A stretch of 64,000 nt of DNA from CAVPTL01 sp963794415 (GCA_963794415.1 CAWCDI010000004.1:62001-126000), one strand, 5' to 3'. Numbered from the stretch's first letter, positions 26,072 to 34,692 are shown. The notes: generated by a model from the sequence alone, not told the origin. Translations and numbers: made by a program.

Positions 26072-26466
26072 GCGTAGAGCCGGGCGGCCTCTGCGAGCGC
26101 GGCCTCGAGGTCGGCCCGCTCACCCGCGAGGCTCTGGATGGCGGACTCGAGCCGGCGCTCACCCTCCGCGGTGACCGTGATCCGCACGACCCGCCCGTCC
26201 TCGCCGTGGTCGTCCTTGGCCAGCAGGCCGACGTCGGCCGCGCGCGACACCAGATCGGTGACCGTGGTCTGCGGCATCCGCAGGTCGCGCGCGATCTGCG
26301 AGACGGTCGCGTAGCCCTCCGTGATCTGGGCTGACCGCACCGTGAGCATCAGCAGGTAGCGCTGCGGCGTGAGGCCGCGGCCGCGCACCAGCTTCTCGGT
26401 CTGCTGCTCGAATCTGCGAAGCGCCAGCCGGAAGCTCGCGACTGCCAGGATCTCGTGGTCATCCAC
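26068..26466 (-). CDS. MarR-family regulator
   Basis: A 132-aa winged-helix protein. VSQIARDLRMPQTTVTDLVSRA is the helix-turn-helix, and DHGEDGRVVRITVTAEG is the wing with D-G-R-V. It starts at GTG 26466 (VDDHEILAVASFRLAL); a longer frame to 26706 reads antisense of the divergent gene. Two matching palindromes lie just upstream, so autoregulation plus control of the divergent membrane-protein gene is likely. There is no Cys, so it probably senses a ligand rather than oxidants. The 3' end overlaps the 26-aa frame by 4 bp. Confidence 0.87.
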   Translation of the reverse strand: MDDHEILAVASFRLALRRFEQQTEKLVRGRGLTPQRYLLMLTVRSAQITEGYATVSQIARDLRMPQTTVTDLVSRAADVGLLAKDDHGEDGRVVRITVTAEGERRLESAIQSLAGERADLEAALAEAARLYA

Positions 26467-26477
26467 CTGGCAAATCC

Positions 26478-26517
26478 TACCGTAGTACGGTACACTCCGT
26501 ATAGACCGTAGTACGGT
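26478..26517. promoter_or_regulatory. twin palindromic operators of the MarR regulator
   Basis: TACCGTAGTACGGTA (26478-26492) is an exact 7-1-7 palindrome. ACCGTAGTACGGT (26505-26517) repeats its inner 13 bases. Start-to-start spacing of the shared 13-mer is 26 bp, about two and a half helical turns. Both lie in the 77-bp divergent gap between marR (26466) and the membrane protein (26544). CTCCGTATAGACC between them could supply a -10 box (TATAGA). Confidence 0.75.
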
Positions 26518-26543
26518 GCATCGAGATCCGGGAGGTGGGAGAC

Positions 26544-27119
26544 ATGAAGAACGCCAGAAGGACACGTCGCCGGTGGCTCTACCTCGCCGCGCTTCTCGCG
26601 GCGGCCACGATCGCATCCATCGTGTGGCGCGAGGACACCAACGGCATCTCGACCGCCGCGCCGCTCGTGTGCCTCGCAGGCTTCGCGGTGGCGCTCGCCG
26701 TGGCATGGACGCGGCACATCGACATGACCCGGCTGGAGGACGACCTCATCCTGGAGGGCGACCTCTCCGACCCCGCAGTCGCCGGCCGTGCAGCGGCGCT
26801 CCAGGACGCCTCGCGCCGCGAGAGCCTCGCCGAGGATCTGCGCTGGCAGCTGAAGCTGGCCGAGCAGCAGGGCCGGCAGCACACCATCTCGACCCTCTCC
26901 GCTGCCCAGCGGCGCGTGCTCATCTCCGAGCGCGAGCACCTGCTGGCGATGGCCGACCACATCGAGGCCCACGAGTCCGACCCGCGCGCGCTGGTGCTGC
27001 TCTCGCGCATCACCGACGACGAGCCGGCCTCGGCGCTTGCTGCGAAGCTCGACCAGGCCTGGAACGCGCTAGCGCGCGAGCCGCTGGTAGAGCCACGCCG
27101 CGACGCCTCCCTGGCGTGA
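26544..27119 (+). CDS. membrane protein with two helices and a cytoplasmic coiled region
   Basis: A 191-aa protein. Basic residues precede the first helix (WLYLAALLAAATIASIVW, residues about 11-28), and a second follows at about 40-57 (APLVCLAGFAVALAVAW). The remaining 130 residues are charged and helical (LEDDLILEGDLSD, ALQDASRRESLAEDLRWQL), probably a cytoplasmic coiled coil. No named domain is recognised. It faces the MarR gene across twin operators and is the likely target. ATG 26544 follows GGGAGGTGGGA. Its last 51 bp overlap the opposing monooxygenase gene. Confidence 0.7.
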   Translation: MKNARRTRRRWLYLAALLAAATIASIVWREDTNGISTAAPLVCLAGFAVALAVAWTRHIDMTRLEDDLILEGDLSDPAVAGRAAALQDASRRESLAEDLRWQLKLAEQQGRQHTISTLSAAQRRVLISEREHLLAMADHIEAHESDPRALVLLSRITDDEPASALAAKLDQAWNALAREPLVEPRRDASLA

Positions 27120-28241
27120 CCCCATGCCGGCCTCGGCCTCGCGGGAGGCCGCGACCGCCGCGTAGCCGTACTCGCGCATCTCCGTCTCGTAGCGGGCGAT
27201 GCCCGCGGTGAGCGATCCGGGCGCGCGCAGGGCGTAGGTGAGCGCCGCGGCGTCCTGCAGGGCGGTGTTGGCACCCGAGCCGCGGGCCGGGCTCATCGCG
27301 TGGATCGCGTCGCCCAGCACCGTGACCTGCGTCGGCTCCCACGCCGGGACGGGCTCCGACGTGCGGATCCGCACCAGGAACGTGGCATCGACGTCGGCGC
27401 GCTCGAGCAGGCCGCGCACATCGGGGTGCCAGCCGCGGATCATCCCCAGCGCGACCTCGTGCAGCGCCGCGGCATCCAGCTCGCGCAGGTGCTCGTCCTT
27501 GCCCGGGAACCGGCCGCGGTCGGCCGAGACGGCCCACATCAGGTAGTCACTGCCGGCCCCAGGCGCGCGAAACTGCATGAGGCCCAGTGCCAGGCCCACG
27601 CGCCCGCCCACCACCGCCGTGAAGCCGTGCTCCAGCGAGCCGGGCATCAGCGCGCGCACATCGTCGGTGAGGAGCGTCTTTCCGTAGATGCAGCGCGACC
27701 CGCTGTCGATGATGCGCGCCTCGGGCAGGTACTGGCGCCGCACCGCAGAGCCCACCCCGTCGGCCCCGACCAGGATGTCGGCCGCAGCCTCGGTGCCGTC
27801 GGCAAACTGCACCCGTACGTCGTCACGGCCCGCCTCGTAGGCCACCACCTCGCGGCCCAGCACGAGGTGCTCCTCGAGGCCCGTGGCGAGCACATCGCGC
27901 AGCACCTGCCGGTCGGCGCAGGTCGCGAGGGTGGCCGGCGCGTAGGGATCGCCCGCGGTCTCGGTGCCCTCGTCGTGCAGCACCCGGAGCTTTCGGCTGA
28001 GCACCGTGAACCGTGTGCTGGGCCGGCCGCAGGTGGCCGCGAACTGCTGGTAGAGGTCGTGCGGCAGGCAGCGCTCGAGCGCCAGGCCGGCGCGCGAGTC
28101 GAGGTGCAGCCGGTAGCCCTGGCGGCGGCCGGCAAGCGCGGCGTCGCGCTCGTACACCTGCACCTTGAAGCCGTGGTTTCGCAGGCCGTGGGCCAGGCAG
28201 AGCCCGCCGAGGCCCGCACCGGCGATGGCGACGCGGGTCAC
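27069..28241 (-). CDS. FAD-dependent monooxygenase (PHBH fold)
   Basis: A 390-aa group A flavin hydroxylase. RVAIAGAGLGGLCLAHGL is the N-terminal GxGxxG of the FAD fold. ADILVGADGVGSAVRRQYLP is the DG motif that binds both FAD and NAD(P)H, and TVLGDAIHAMSPARGSGANT is the GD motif. The overall pattern resembles enzymes that hydroxylate aromatic polyketides or inactivate tetracyclines. It is last in a leftward operon after an SDR (4-bp overlap). Substrate unknown. The 3' end overlaps the convergent membrane-protein gene by 51 bp. Confidence 0.9.
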   Translation of the reverse strand: MTRVAIAGAGLGGLCLAHGLRNHGFKVQVYERDAALAGRRQGYRLHLDSRAGLALERCLPHDLYQQFAATCGRPSTRFTVLSRKLRVLHDEGTETAGDPYAPATLATCADRQVLRDVLATGLEEHLVLGREVVAYEAGRDDVRVQFADGTEAAADILVGADGVGSAVRRQYLPEARIIDSGSRCIYGKTLLTDDVRALMPGSLEHGFTAVVGGRVGLALGLMQFRAPGAGSDYLMWAVSADRGRFPGKDEHLRELDAAALHEVALGMIRGWHPDVRGLLERADVDATFLVRIRTSEPVPAWEPTQVTVLGDAIHAMSPARGSGANTALQDAAALTYALRAPGSLTAGIARYETEMREYGYAAVAASREAEAGMGSRQGGVAAWLYQRLAR

Positions 28242-29068
28242 CGCGCCGTGGTGTCGGGCGCCCCGGTCAGCTCGAGGCTGATGTCCCAGAGCTGCTGCCG
28301 CACCGCCGGGTCGTAGGCCGACGCGTCGGCCCGGGCCTCGCGCGTGCGGTCGTAGAACTTGCCGGTGGTGCCCTCGAGCGCCGGATCGACGGCCAGGCGC
28401 CGCGTCGCCGCCTCGCCCTCCTCCAGCGTGTCGATGCTCCGGCCCACCTCCTGGAGCACCATCTTGGTGGGCATGTAGGTGGCCGGGTGCAGGCTGTTGA
28501 CGGTGATCCCCTCGTCGCGCAGCCGCTCGGCCAGCTCGAACCCCGTCGTGATCTGGGCCAGCTTGCTCTGGCCGTAGGCGCGGTTGCCGCTGTAGTCCCG
28601 CTCGATCATGACGTCGTCGAAGTCGATCGCCGCCTGGCCGAGCGAGGCGACGAACACCACGCGGGCCGAGCCGGCGGCGCGCAGCAGCGGCAGCAGCCGC
28701 AGCGTGAGCGAGAAGCCGGCCAGGTAGTTCACGGCAAAGCGCAGCTCGTAGCCGTCCTTGCTCTCGCTGCGGTGGCTGCCCTCGGGCAGGCCCGAGCCGA
28801 TGCCGGCGTTATTCACCAGCACGTCGAGGTGGTCGGCCAGCGCCTCGACCTGACGGGCCAGATCCTCCACCTGCGAGAGATCCGAGAGGTCGGCGAGCAC
28901 CGTGGCCGGCGCAGCGGCGCCGGCGGCGGCGATCTCGGCCGAGAGCTCGTCAAGGCGCTCGCGGTCGCGCCCGTGCACGATCAGCCGGTGGCCTTCGGCG
29001 GCGAGGTTTCGGGCCAGCAGACGGCCGAGGCCGTCAGTCGCGCCCGTGATCAGGATCAGCCGTGACAC
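28238..29068 (-). CDS. short-chain dehydrogenase/reductase
   Basis: A 276-aa Rossmann oxidoreductase. ITGATDGLGRLLARNLA is the TGxxxGxG cofactor motif, and VNNAGIGSG the NNAG motif. The catalytic text is Ser in VVFVASLG and Y-x3-K in RAYGQSKLAQ. The Arg after the motif (HGRDRERLDEL) suggests NADP preference. GTG 29068 (VSRLILITGA) overlaps the CBS gene end by 13 bp; the longer frame to 29110 is the CBS gene in another frame. With the downstream monooxygenase it may form a two-step tailoring pair. Confidence 0.9.
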   Translation of the reverse strand: MSRLILITGATDGLGRLLARNLAAEGHRLIVHGRDRERLDELSAEIAAAGAAAPATVLADLSDLSQVEDLARQVEALADHLDVLVNNAGIGSGLPEGSHRSESKDGYELRFAVNYLAGFSLTLRLLPLLRAAGSARVVFVASLGQAAIDFDDVMIERDYSGNRAYGQSKLAQITTGFELAERLRDEGITVNSLHPATYMPTKMVLQEVGRSIDTLEEGEAATRRLAVDPALEGTTGKFYDRTREARADASAYDPAVRQQLWDISLELTGAPDTTAR

Positions 29069-29469
29069 TCGGCGTCGATGCAGAGGCGCGCGCGGTCGCG
29101 CGTGAGGCACACGAGACCGACGTAGGTCGAGCGGTCATCGGCCAGCACCACCAGGCGGCGGCTGCCATCCTCGTCGAGCACCGGCAGCGCCTCGCTCACC
29201 TCGGTCGAGGCGGTGGTGACCGGCGGCGTGCTCAGCTCGAGGCTGGTCACGAGGGCTGCATCGTCTGCCCCCTCGAGGTCGTCGCGGGTGACCGAGCCGA
29301 CGTACGCCTGGCCGTCGAGCACCGGGATGAGCTGCACGGAGCTCGACTCGAACACCGCGCGGGCCTCGGCGACCGTCGCGTCAACCGCGAGCTCCTTGCC
29401 GCGCACCGTGATGACCCGGCTGACCGGCCGGCCGGCGACGTCGGCGATCTCGGAGTGCACGATGCTCAT
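29056..29469 (-). CDS. CBS-domain pair protein
   Basis: A 137-aa stand-alone CBS pair. Repeat 1 reads ITVRGKELAVDATVAEARAVF...VQLIPVLDGQAYVGSVTRDDL, repeat 2 TSLELSTPPVTTASTEVSEALPV...RRLVVLADDRSTYVGLVCL. Such modules bind adenosyl ligands and regulate partners. ATG 29469 was used (a GTG sits 3 bp upstream). It lies 21 bp after... upstream of the SDR and downstream of the ABC transporter in the same transcript, so it may report energy state to one of them. Confidence 0.82.
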   Translation of the reverse strand: MSIVHSEIADVAGRPVSRVITVRGKELAVDATVAEARAVFESSSVQLIPVLDGQAYVGSVTRDDLEGADDAALVTSLELSTPPVTTASTEVSEALPVLDEDGSRRLVVLADDRSTYVGLVCLTRDRARLCIDAECHG

Positions 29470-29490
29470 CACGCGTAGCGTACCCGAGCG

Positions 29491-31275
29491 TCAGATCGGC
29501 GAGTCGTCCTGATCGCGCGCGACGAGCGCCGCGTAGAGGCCGTCCTCGTGCATCAGCTCGTCGTGGCGGCCGAGCTCCACGATGCGGCCGTGGTCGAGCA
29601 CCGCGATCTGGTCGGCGTCGCGGATGGTGGAGAGCCGGTGGGCGATGGTGATGGTGGTGCGGCCGTTCGAGAGCCGGTCGAGCTCCTCCTGCACCGCGCG
29701 CTCGGTCTGCGTGTCGAGCGCGCTCGTGGCCTCGTCGAGGATCAGCACCGGCGGGTTTCGCAGGATGGTGCGCGCGATGGCGATGCGCTGCTTCTCGCCG
29801 CCCGAGAACCGGTACCCGCGCTCGCCCACCACCGTGTCGTAGCCCTCCGGGAGCTTCGCGATCATGTCGTGGATGGAGGCGCTCCTGGCCGCCGACTCGA
29901 TCTCGTCGTCGGTGGCCTCGGGACACGCGAACCGCAGGTTGTCGCGCACGCTCGCGTGGAAGAGGTAGGTCTCCTGCGAGACCACGCCGATGGTCTCGGC
30001 GAGCGACGCGAAGCTCGCGTGGCGGATATCGACGCCGTCGATGGTGACCCGGCCCTGCTGCGGCTCGTAGAGGCGCGCGGCGATGTAGCCGAGCGTGGTC
30101 TTGCCCGACCCGGTCTCGCCGACGATCGCGGTGCGGGTGCCGGCGGGCACCGTCAGGTCGATGTCGGTGAGCGTCGGCTGCCCCGGCGCGTAGCCGAACC
30201 AGACGTGCTCGAAGCGCACCTCGCCGAGCAGCTCGGCGGGCCGAAGCTGCACGGGGAGGTCGGCCTCGACGATATCGACCGGCAGGTCGAGGTACTCGAA
30301 GATGCGGTCGAAGAGGGCGACCGAGGACTGCACGTCGATGCTCACCGAGAGGAGCGATCCGATGGGTGAGAGGAGCCTTGTCTGGAGCGTGGTGAACGCA
30401 ACCAGCGTGCCGATGGTGATGGCCTGGTCGCCGCGCGCGATGGACTGGCCCGCGAACCAGTAGACCGCCGCCGGCATGATCGCAAAGGCCATCTGCACGG
30501 TCGCAAACCGCCACCGGCCGGCCATCCGCGCGCGCACCTCGAGCTCTGCCAGCTCACGCGACTCGGACTCGAACCGGTCGGCCAGGTCGTCCGAGCGCCC
30601 CATCGTCTTTCCGAGCAGGATGCCCGACACCGAGAGCGACTCCTGCACCAGCGACGAGAGCGCCGAGAGCTGCCGCTGCTGCTGGCCGGTGATGCGCTTT
30701 CGCTCCTGCCCCACCCGCCGCGTGAGCCACACGAAGAACGGCAGCAGGATGAACGAGAACACCGCGAGCTGCCAGTCGAGCAGGAACATCGCGATGGTCA
30801 CCGCGGTCACGGTGGTGACGTTCTGGGCGATGGAGGTGGCCGTGGTGGTCACGACGCTCTCGAGCCCGCCCACGTCGTTTGCGATGCGCGACTGCACCTC
30901 GCCGGTCTGCGTGCGGGTGAAGAAGGCCAGCGAGAGCCGCTGGAGGTGGCGGTAGACGGCGGTGCGCAGGTCGTGCATCACGCGCTGGCCGACGACGTTC
31001 GAGATGTAGGTCTGGGCCACGCTGAGGGCGCCGGTGACGATCGAGATCGCGATCATCCCGAGCACCAGCACGGTGAGCAGGCCGGTGCGGTTCTGGGGGA
31101 TCGCGGTGTCCAGCACGGCGCGCAGCAGAAACGGCGAGATCATCGTGAGGATCGCCGAGAAGACGATCAGCGAGAGCACCAGGATCAGCTGGCTGCGGTA
31201 CGGGCGAAACAGGCGGAAGATGCGCCGCACCTGGCGGTCGCGCGGCTGCTGGGTGGCGACCGGGCCGGCCGTCAC
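29491..31275 (-). CDS. ABC exporter half-transporter (membrane plus ATPase)
   Basis: A 594-aa type I ABC exporter subunit. Six membrane helices lie in residues about 20-310 (LILVLSLIVFSAILTMISPF is the first). The nucleotide-binding domain has Walker A GETGSGKTT, a Q-loop (GVVSQETYLFHASVRDNL), the signature FSGGEKQR (Leu replaced by Phe), Walker B VLILDEATSALD and switch His in IAHRLSTI. It should work as a homodimer exporting a hydrophobic molecule or peptide. GTG 31275 overlaps the methyltransferase stop (GTGA). Neighbouring tailoring enzymes suggest a small-molecule export role. Confidence 0.93.
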   Translation of the reverse strand: MTAGPVATQQPRDRQVRRIFRLFRPYRSQLILVLSLIVFSAILTMISPFLLRAVLDTAIPQNRTGLLTVLVLGMIAISIVTGALSVAQTYISNVVGQRVMHDLRTAVYRHLQRLSLAFFTRTQTGEVQSRIANDVGGLESVVTTTATSIAQNVTTVTAVTIAMFLLDWQLAVFSFILLPFFVWLTRRVGQERKRITGQQQRQLSALSSLVQESLSVSGILLGKTMGRSDDLADRFESESRELAELEVRARMAGRWRFATVQMAFAIMPAAVYWFAGQSIARGDQAITIGTLVAFTTLQTRLLSPIGSLLSVSIDVQSSVALFDRIFEYLDLPVDIVEADLPVQLRPAELLGEVRFEHVWFGYAPGQPTLTDIDLTVPAGTRTAIVGETGSGKTTLGYIAARLYEPQQGRVTIDGVDIRHASFASLAETIGVVSQETYLFHASVRDNLRFACPEATDDEIESAARSASIHDMIAKLPEGYDTVVGERGYRFSGGEKQRIAIARTILRNPPVLILDEATSALDTQTERAVQEELDRLSNGRTTITIAHRLSTIRDADQIAVLDHGRIVELGRHDELMHEDGLYAALVARDQDDSPI

Positions 31276-32033
31276 GCGGCCTTCGGCCGGCGCCAGATGG
31301 TGAGGCAGTAGCTCAGCTGGAGCTCGGTGCCGTCGGCACTCAGGCGAAACTCCGGGGGCTGCTCCGGCCGCTCGGCAAGGCTCTGGGCGATCAGCCCGGC
31401 CGCCCCGGGGCCGCCGCTGCCGCGGCCCAGCCACTCGGCGAAGTCGAGCGTGAACGCAAAGGTCTCCTGCGAGATCTGCTCGAGCCCGGCGCGCGCTCCG
31501 AGCGCGGCGATGCGCGGCGGGGTGAGGCAGGCCCAGTGCGACGGGTCGCGCAGCCGCTCGATCTGCTCGTGCCAGGCGGCGGCATCGGCGTCGGCAGACG
31601 TCACGTGGTCGGCCACCACCACCGCGCCGCCGGGCTTCACGACGCGGGCCATCTCGGCAACGACGCGGCCCGGCATGGGGATGTGGTGCAGGCTGAAGCG
31701 GGTGACGGCACCGTCGAACGCACCGTCGCCGAACTCGAGCGCGGTGGCATCGCCCACGGCGAAGCTGACGTTTCGAAGGCCCGCGGCCTCCGCCTCGCGG
31801 CGGCCGACCTCGACCATCGCCGGGGTGAGGTCCACGCCCACGACCGAGCCCGTCCCCGGCGCGAGCGCGCGGGCCACGAGGCCGGGGCCGCACGCCACGT
31901 CCAGCCACCGCTCGCCGGCGCCCGCGGGCACCGCCTCCACCAGCCGGCCGAGCGTGCCGGCCGAGCTCATCACGGCGCTTCGGTTGAACGCCTCCGCCTG
32001 GTGGGAGAACTCGTCGATGATCGTGCGATCCAT
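31272..32033 (-). CDS. class I SAM-dependent methyltransferase (UbiE-like)
   Basis: A 253-aa methyltransferase. WLDVACGPGLVARALA is motif I, VVGVDLTPAMVEVG motif II, FAVGDATALEFGDGAFDGAV motif III and RVVKPGGAVVVADHV motif IV, all typical of UbiE/COQ5-like enzymes acting on small hydrophobic substrates. ATG 32033 (MDRTIIDEFSHQAEAF) was preferred; an upstream start at 32060 adds nine basic residues. First gene of the methyltransferase-ABC-CBS-SDR-monooxygenase operon. Confidence 0.88.
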   Translation of the reverse strand: MDRTIIDEFSHQAEAFNRSAVMSSAGTLGRLVEAVPAGAGERWLDVACGPGLVARALAPGTGSVVGVDLTPAMVEVGRREAEAAGLRNVSFAVGDATALEFGDGAFDGAVTRFSLHHIPMPGRVVAEMARVVKPGGAVVVADHVTSADADAAAWHEQIERLRDPSHWACLTPPRIAALGARAGLEQISQETFAFTLDFAEWLGRGSGGPGAAGLIAQSLAERPEQPPEFRLSADGTELQLSYCLTIWRRPKAA

Positions 32034-32075
32034 CTTCCGAACTCTAGGCACCGCGCCCAACTACGATGACCGGTG

Positions 32076-32426
32076 ATGAGCAAGGCCTCGGATCGGGCAC
32101 GGCGGAACGAGCGGCTGAAGGTGCTCTGCGTGCTGCTGGTGCTGGCCGTGGCCGGCCTCATCTGGAACCACCAGAGCGGGGGCGCGAGCGGCTCGGGCAC
32201 CAGCGGCCCCGACGCCGCGGCCCAGGCGGCCCAGGCTGCCGGGTTCAGCTCGGTGTCGTGCTCGTCCCAGGCCCGCGACGGCCAGACGTTCAACTGCACC
32301 GGTACCGCGCGCTCGTGCCCCACCGCCGCGAGCTTCACGCTCAACCACACGAACGGGAGCTATGGCGTGGCAGGGGCGAGCGAGTCGGTCGCCGAGTACG
32401 AGCAGACGCTGGCTGCGAGCTGTTAG
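32076..32426 (+). CDS. secreted or anchored small protein with four cysteines
   Basis: A 116-aa protein. The basic N-terminus is followed by a hydrophobic helix (VLCVLLVLAVAGLIW, residues about 18-32), a Gly/Ser linker and a Cys-containing external domain (SSVSCSSQ, TFNCTGTA, RSCPTAAS, ending LAASC). The cysteine spacing suggests two disulfides. No family is recognised. It is divergent from the methyltransferase gene (42-bp gap), and its stop shares bases with the convergent next gene. Confidence 0.6.
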   Translation: MSKASDRARRNERLKVLCVLLVLAVAGLIWNHQSGGASGSGTSGPDAAAQAAQAAGFSSVSCSSQARDGQTFNCTGTARSCPTAASFTLNHTNGSYGVAGASESVAEYEQTLAASC

Positions 32427-32872
32427 TGCTGTGAGCGGGCCGCGGCGCGGCGCGGCTCACGGGTCTGGACGAGCATGGCGAGCCGCCGGCCGCCGGCGCC
32501 CACCACGATGCCTGCCGTGAGCGCGATGAGCACTCCGAGGACCGGCGAGACGGCGAGGGCGAGCTCGATCGAGAGCAGCACCACGGCGATGCTCCAGACC
32601 AGTGCGATCGCGGCATTCATCGATCGGTAGCGGGAGTTCTCGGCGGAGCTGCGCGCATGCTTCGTGTGCACCGCGAGGGCGGCCCAGCCTGCCTTGAGGC
32701 GGGTGCCGGCGGAGCCCGTGCCGCTCGCGAGGCGGGCGGTGAGGAGCTTCCAACTGGCTGCCAGCTGCGCGGTCGTGTCGCGCCGCTTGGGGCGGTCGAG
32801 CTCGAGCGTGTCGTCGGCGGTGTCGGAGGAGCGCCGGGGAGTCTCGAAGGTGTCGAAGGTATCTGTTGACAT
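32423..32872 (-). CDS. small membrane protein with N-terminal acidic tail
   Basis: A 149-aa protein. The first 70 residues are polar (DTFDTFETPRRSSDTADDTLE). Two close membrane helices follow at about residues 86-106 and 110-130 (IALVWSIAVVLLSIELALAV and PVLGVLIALTAGIVVGAGG), then a basic tail. No family is recognised. It is transcribed divergently from the 589-aa protein, with about 50 bp between starts, so the two may share a promoter region. Confidence 0.6.
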   Translation of the reverse strand: MSTDTFDTFETPRRSSDTADDTLELDRPKRRDTTAQLAASWKLLTARLASGTGSAGTRLKAGWAALAVHTKHARSSAENSRYRSMNAAIALVWSIAVVLLSIELALAVSPVLGVLIALTAGIVVGAGGRRLAMLVQTREPRRAAARSQH

Positions 32873-32922
32873 GTCCGGTTCTTCGCGGGCCCCCGCCCGT
32901 CTCCTTCGTTTATTGTGTGCGG

Positions 32923-34692
32923 GTGCGCCTCGCTGATCGCGCCCCGGCCGGAGACCCGCACGCGGTTTCCGACCGCGAGCCGGGTCACGACACGGTCACG
33001 CCGGCGCCGCCCGAACGGGCGCCGGCCTCGATTCCCCGCCTCCAGCAGTCGGCGGGAAACCGGGCCGTCACGGCGCTCCTCCAACGCGAGCCGAAGACGG
33101 GCACCGCGCCGCCGCCGGTAGCGGGCGCGGCCGCGGTGGACGAGGTGTGGAACCGGCTGGCCGCCTTCGAGCGCGATGCCGCGCCGCAGCTGAAGCTGGT
33201 GGGCGAGCGCATGGACAGGTTCCAGCAGGGCTACGACGCCGGGTACGCCGAGGTCACGCGGCGGCTCGAGAAGGCAAAGAAGGATCGTGAGGTGAGTCCC
33301 GCGTGGGGCGTGCTCATGGGGATCGTGATCGGCGTGGGCGTGGGCCTCGCTGCCGGTGAGTTCTTCGCAGCCTGCAAGACCATCAACGAGATCGTGGAGC
33401 TCTTCGGCAAGGAGGCGCCGAAGGGGGTCATCGGCGAGTCCACCGAGGCCGGGGTCGGCGCCGTGCTCTCGCCCCCCGAGTCGAAGGTCGACTACACGAT
33501 CCCGGCCGACGCCGGCAACGACCGGGTCGCACGCGACCAGGAGCACCAGCTGCGAAAGGCGTGGGAGGCCGTCGGGATGCTGGGCGCCGCGGGCTACACG
33601 TTCAGCCCGCGCCGCGACGCGCTGCGGGCCGCGCCTGCGTCCATGACCGCGGCCGACGTCGCCTCGCTCGGGCGGCTGTCCCGGGGGCTGGCGCAGGCAG
33701 ACCAGGCGTTCAAGCTCTTCATCGCGAGCTTCGACACGCCCCTCCTCGACCGGTCGCCGAAGCGCATCGAGGCAGACATCTGGATCCGGTGGATGAGCCA
33801 GTCGCAGGAGAACGCCCAGCTCGCGGCGAGCGATGACATCGGCGGGCGCATGCGAGAGGTCGGGGTGTTCGCCGAGCTGGAGGATCCCAGCGGCTGGCTC
33901 TCCGATCCGCTGGCCGCATCGCGACAGGAGGTCGAGAGCCTGAAGGAGGTCGGGCACATCGGGGTCGTGGTGGTGCCGCCGCATGACGAGCAGCCGGGAG
34001 TCGTCCACATGCGCGCAGACGCCTATCAAGCTGCGGGCCGCCGTCAGCCGCCGGCGGCCGGGCAGCCGGAGTATGCGCTGCTCCCGGTGCAGCGCGACCA
34101 GTTCTTCAGGTCGGGCGACGTGGTCATGCTCACCGACACCTCGCCGGAGCTTCGCGGGCGCGGGAATGCGCTTCATCGCGCGCCCGGCTTCGTGGCCAAG
34201 CGGATGAACGCCACGCTCGCGGTGGACGCCGCCGAACGGGCCGGGGGGCTCGCGTTCGCCGGGCGGCCGGCGAGCTACTACCCCGCGCCGGGCTCGGAGA
34301 CGCTCGGGCAGGACACCCGCCTCCCCGAGACGCCGGATCGTGCCGAGCCGGTGATCTGGACCGTCCGAAACGCCGTGGAGCGCATGAGGCGCACCCCGCC
34401 GCCCATCGTTCGCGTCTCCGAGGACGGCGTGCTCGTGTGCGACCCCGGCGACGGCACTCCGCTCGTGCTCTTCACGGTGTACATCAGCTACGGCGAGGCG
34501 ATGGCGAGCCGCGGGCGCACCGGCGCGCGAACCGTCGTGGCCGTCGATATCGATCCCAACAGCCAGATGAACGACTGGGGCTCCGGCGGGTTCCGCGCGG
34601 TCAGGAAGCTCGACGAGGCAGCGGTGACCGCCTACATCATCGCGGAGGACGCGGCGCTCGATCCGCGGCCGAAGCTGGGACCCGGCTTCTAG
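32923..34692 (+). CDS. large protein with N-terminal LQxSAGNxAVxxLLQR motif, contractile-injection-cargo-like
   Basis: A protein of about 589 aa. Residues 1-36 are polar and Pro-rich. Residues 40-55 read LQQSAGNRAVTALLQR, the short amphipathic motif often found near the N-terminus of proteins in or near extracellular contractile injection loci, including DUF4157 proteins and cargo. A glycine-rich hydrophobic stretch (residues about 128-150, WGVLMGIVIGVGVGLAAG) could be a membrane or pore helix. A helical middle follows, then a C-terminal region from about 355 with no recognised motif (GHIGVVVVPPHDEQ, VVAVDIDPNSQMND). Start uncertain: GTG 32923 is taken, GTG 32917 is equal, and TTATTG 10-15 bp upstream would fit a leaderless start. 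The stop shares a CTAG with the opposing gene. No sheath, tube or baseplate gene is in the window. Confidence 0.65.
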   Translation: MRLADRAPAGDPHAVSDREPGHDTVTPAPPERAPASIPRLQQSAGNRAVTALLQREPKTGTAPPPVAGAAAVDEVWNRLAAFERDAAPQLKLVGERMDRFQQGYDAGYAEVTRRLEKAKKDREVSPAWGVLMGIVIGVGVGLAAGEFFAACKTINEIVELFGKEAPKGVIGESTEAGVGAVLSPPESKVDYTIPADAGNDRVARDQEHQLRKAWEAVGMLGAAGYTFSPRRDALRAAPASMTAADVASLGRLSRGLAQADQAFKLFIASFDTPLLDRSPKRIEADIWIRWMSQSQENAQLAASDDIGGRMREVGVFAELEDPSGWLSDPLAASRQEVESLKEVGHIGVVVVPPHDEQPGVVHMRADAYQAAGRRQPPAAGQPEYALLPVQRDQFFRSGDVVMLTDTSPELRGRGNALHRAPGFVAKRMNATLAVDAAERAGGLAFAGRPASYYPAPGSETLGQDTRLPETPDRAEPVIWTVRNAVERMRRTPPPIVRVSEDGVLVCDPGDGTPLVLFTVYISYGEAMASRGRTGARTVVAVDIDPNSQMNDWGSGGFRAVRKLDEAAVTAYIIAEDAALDPRPKLGPGF

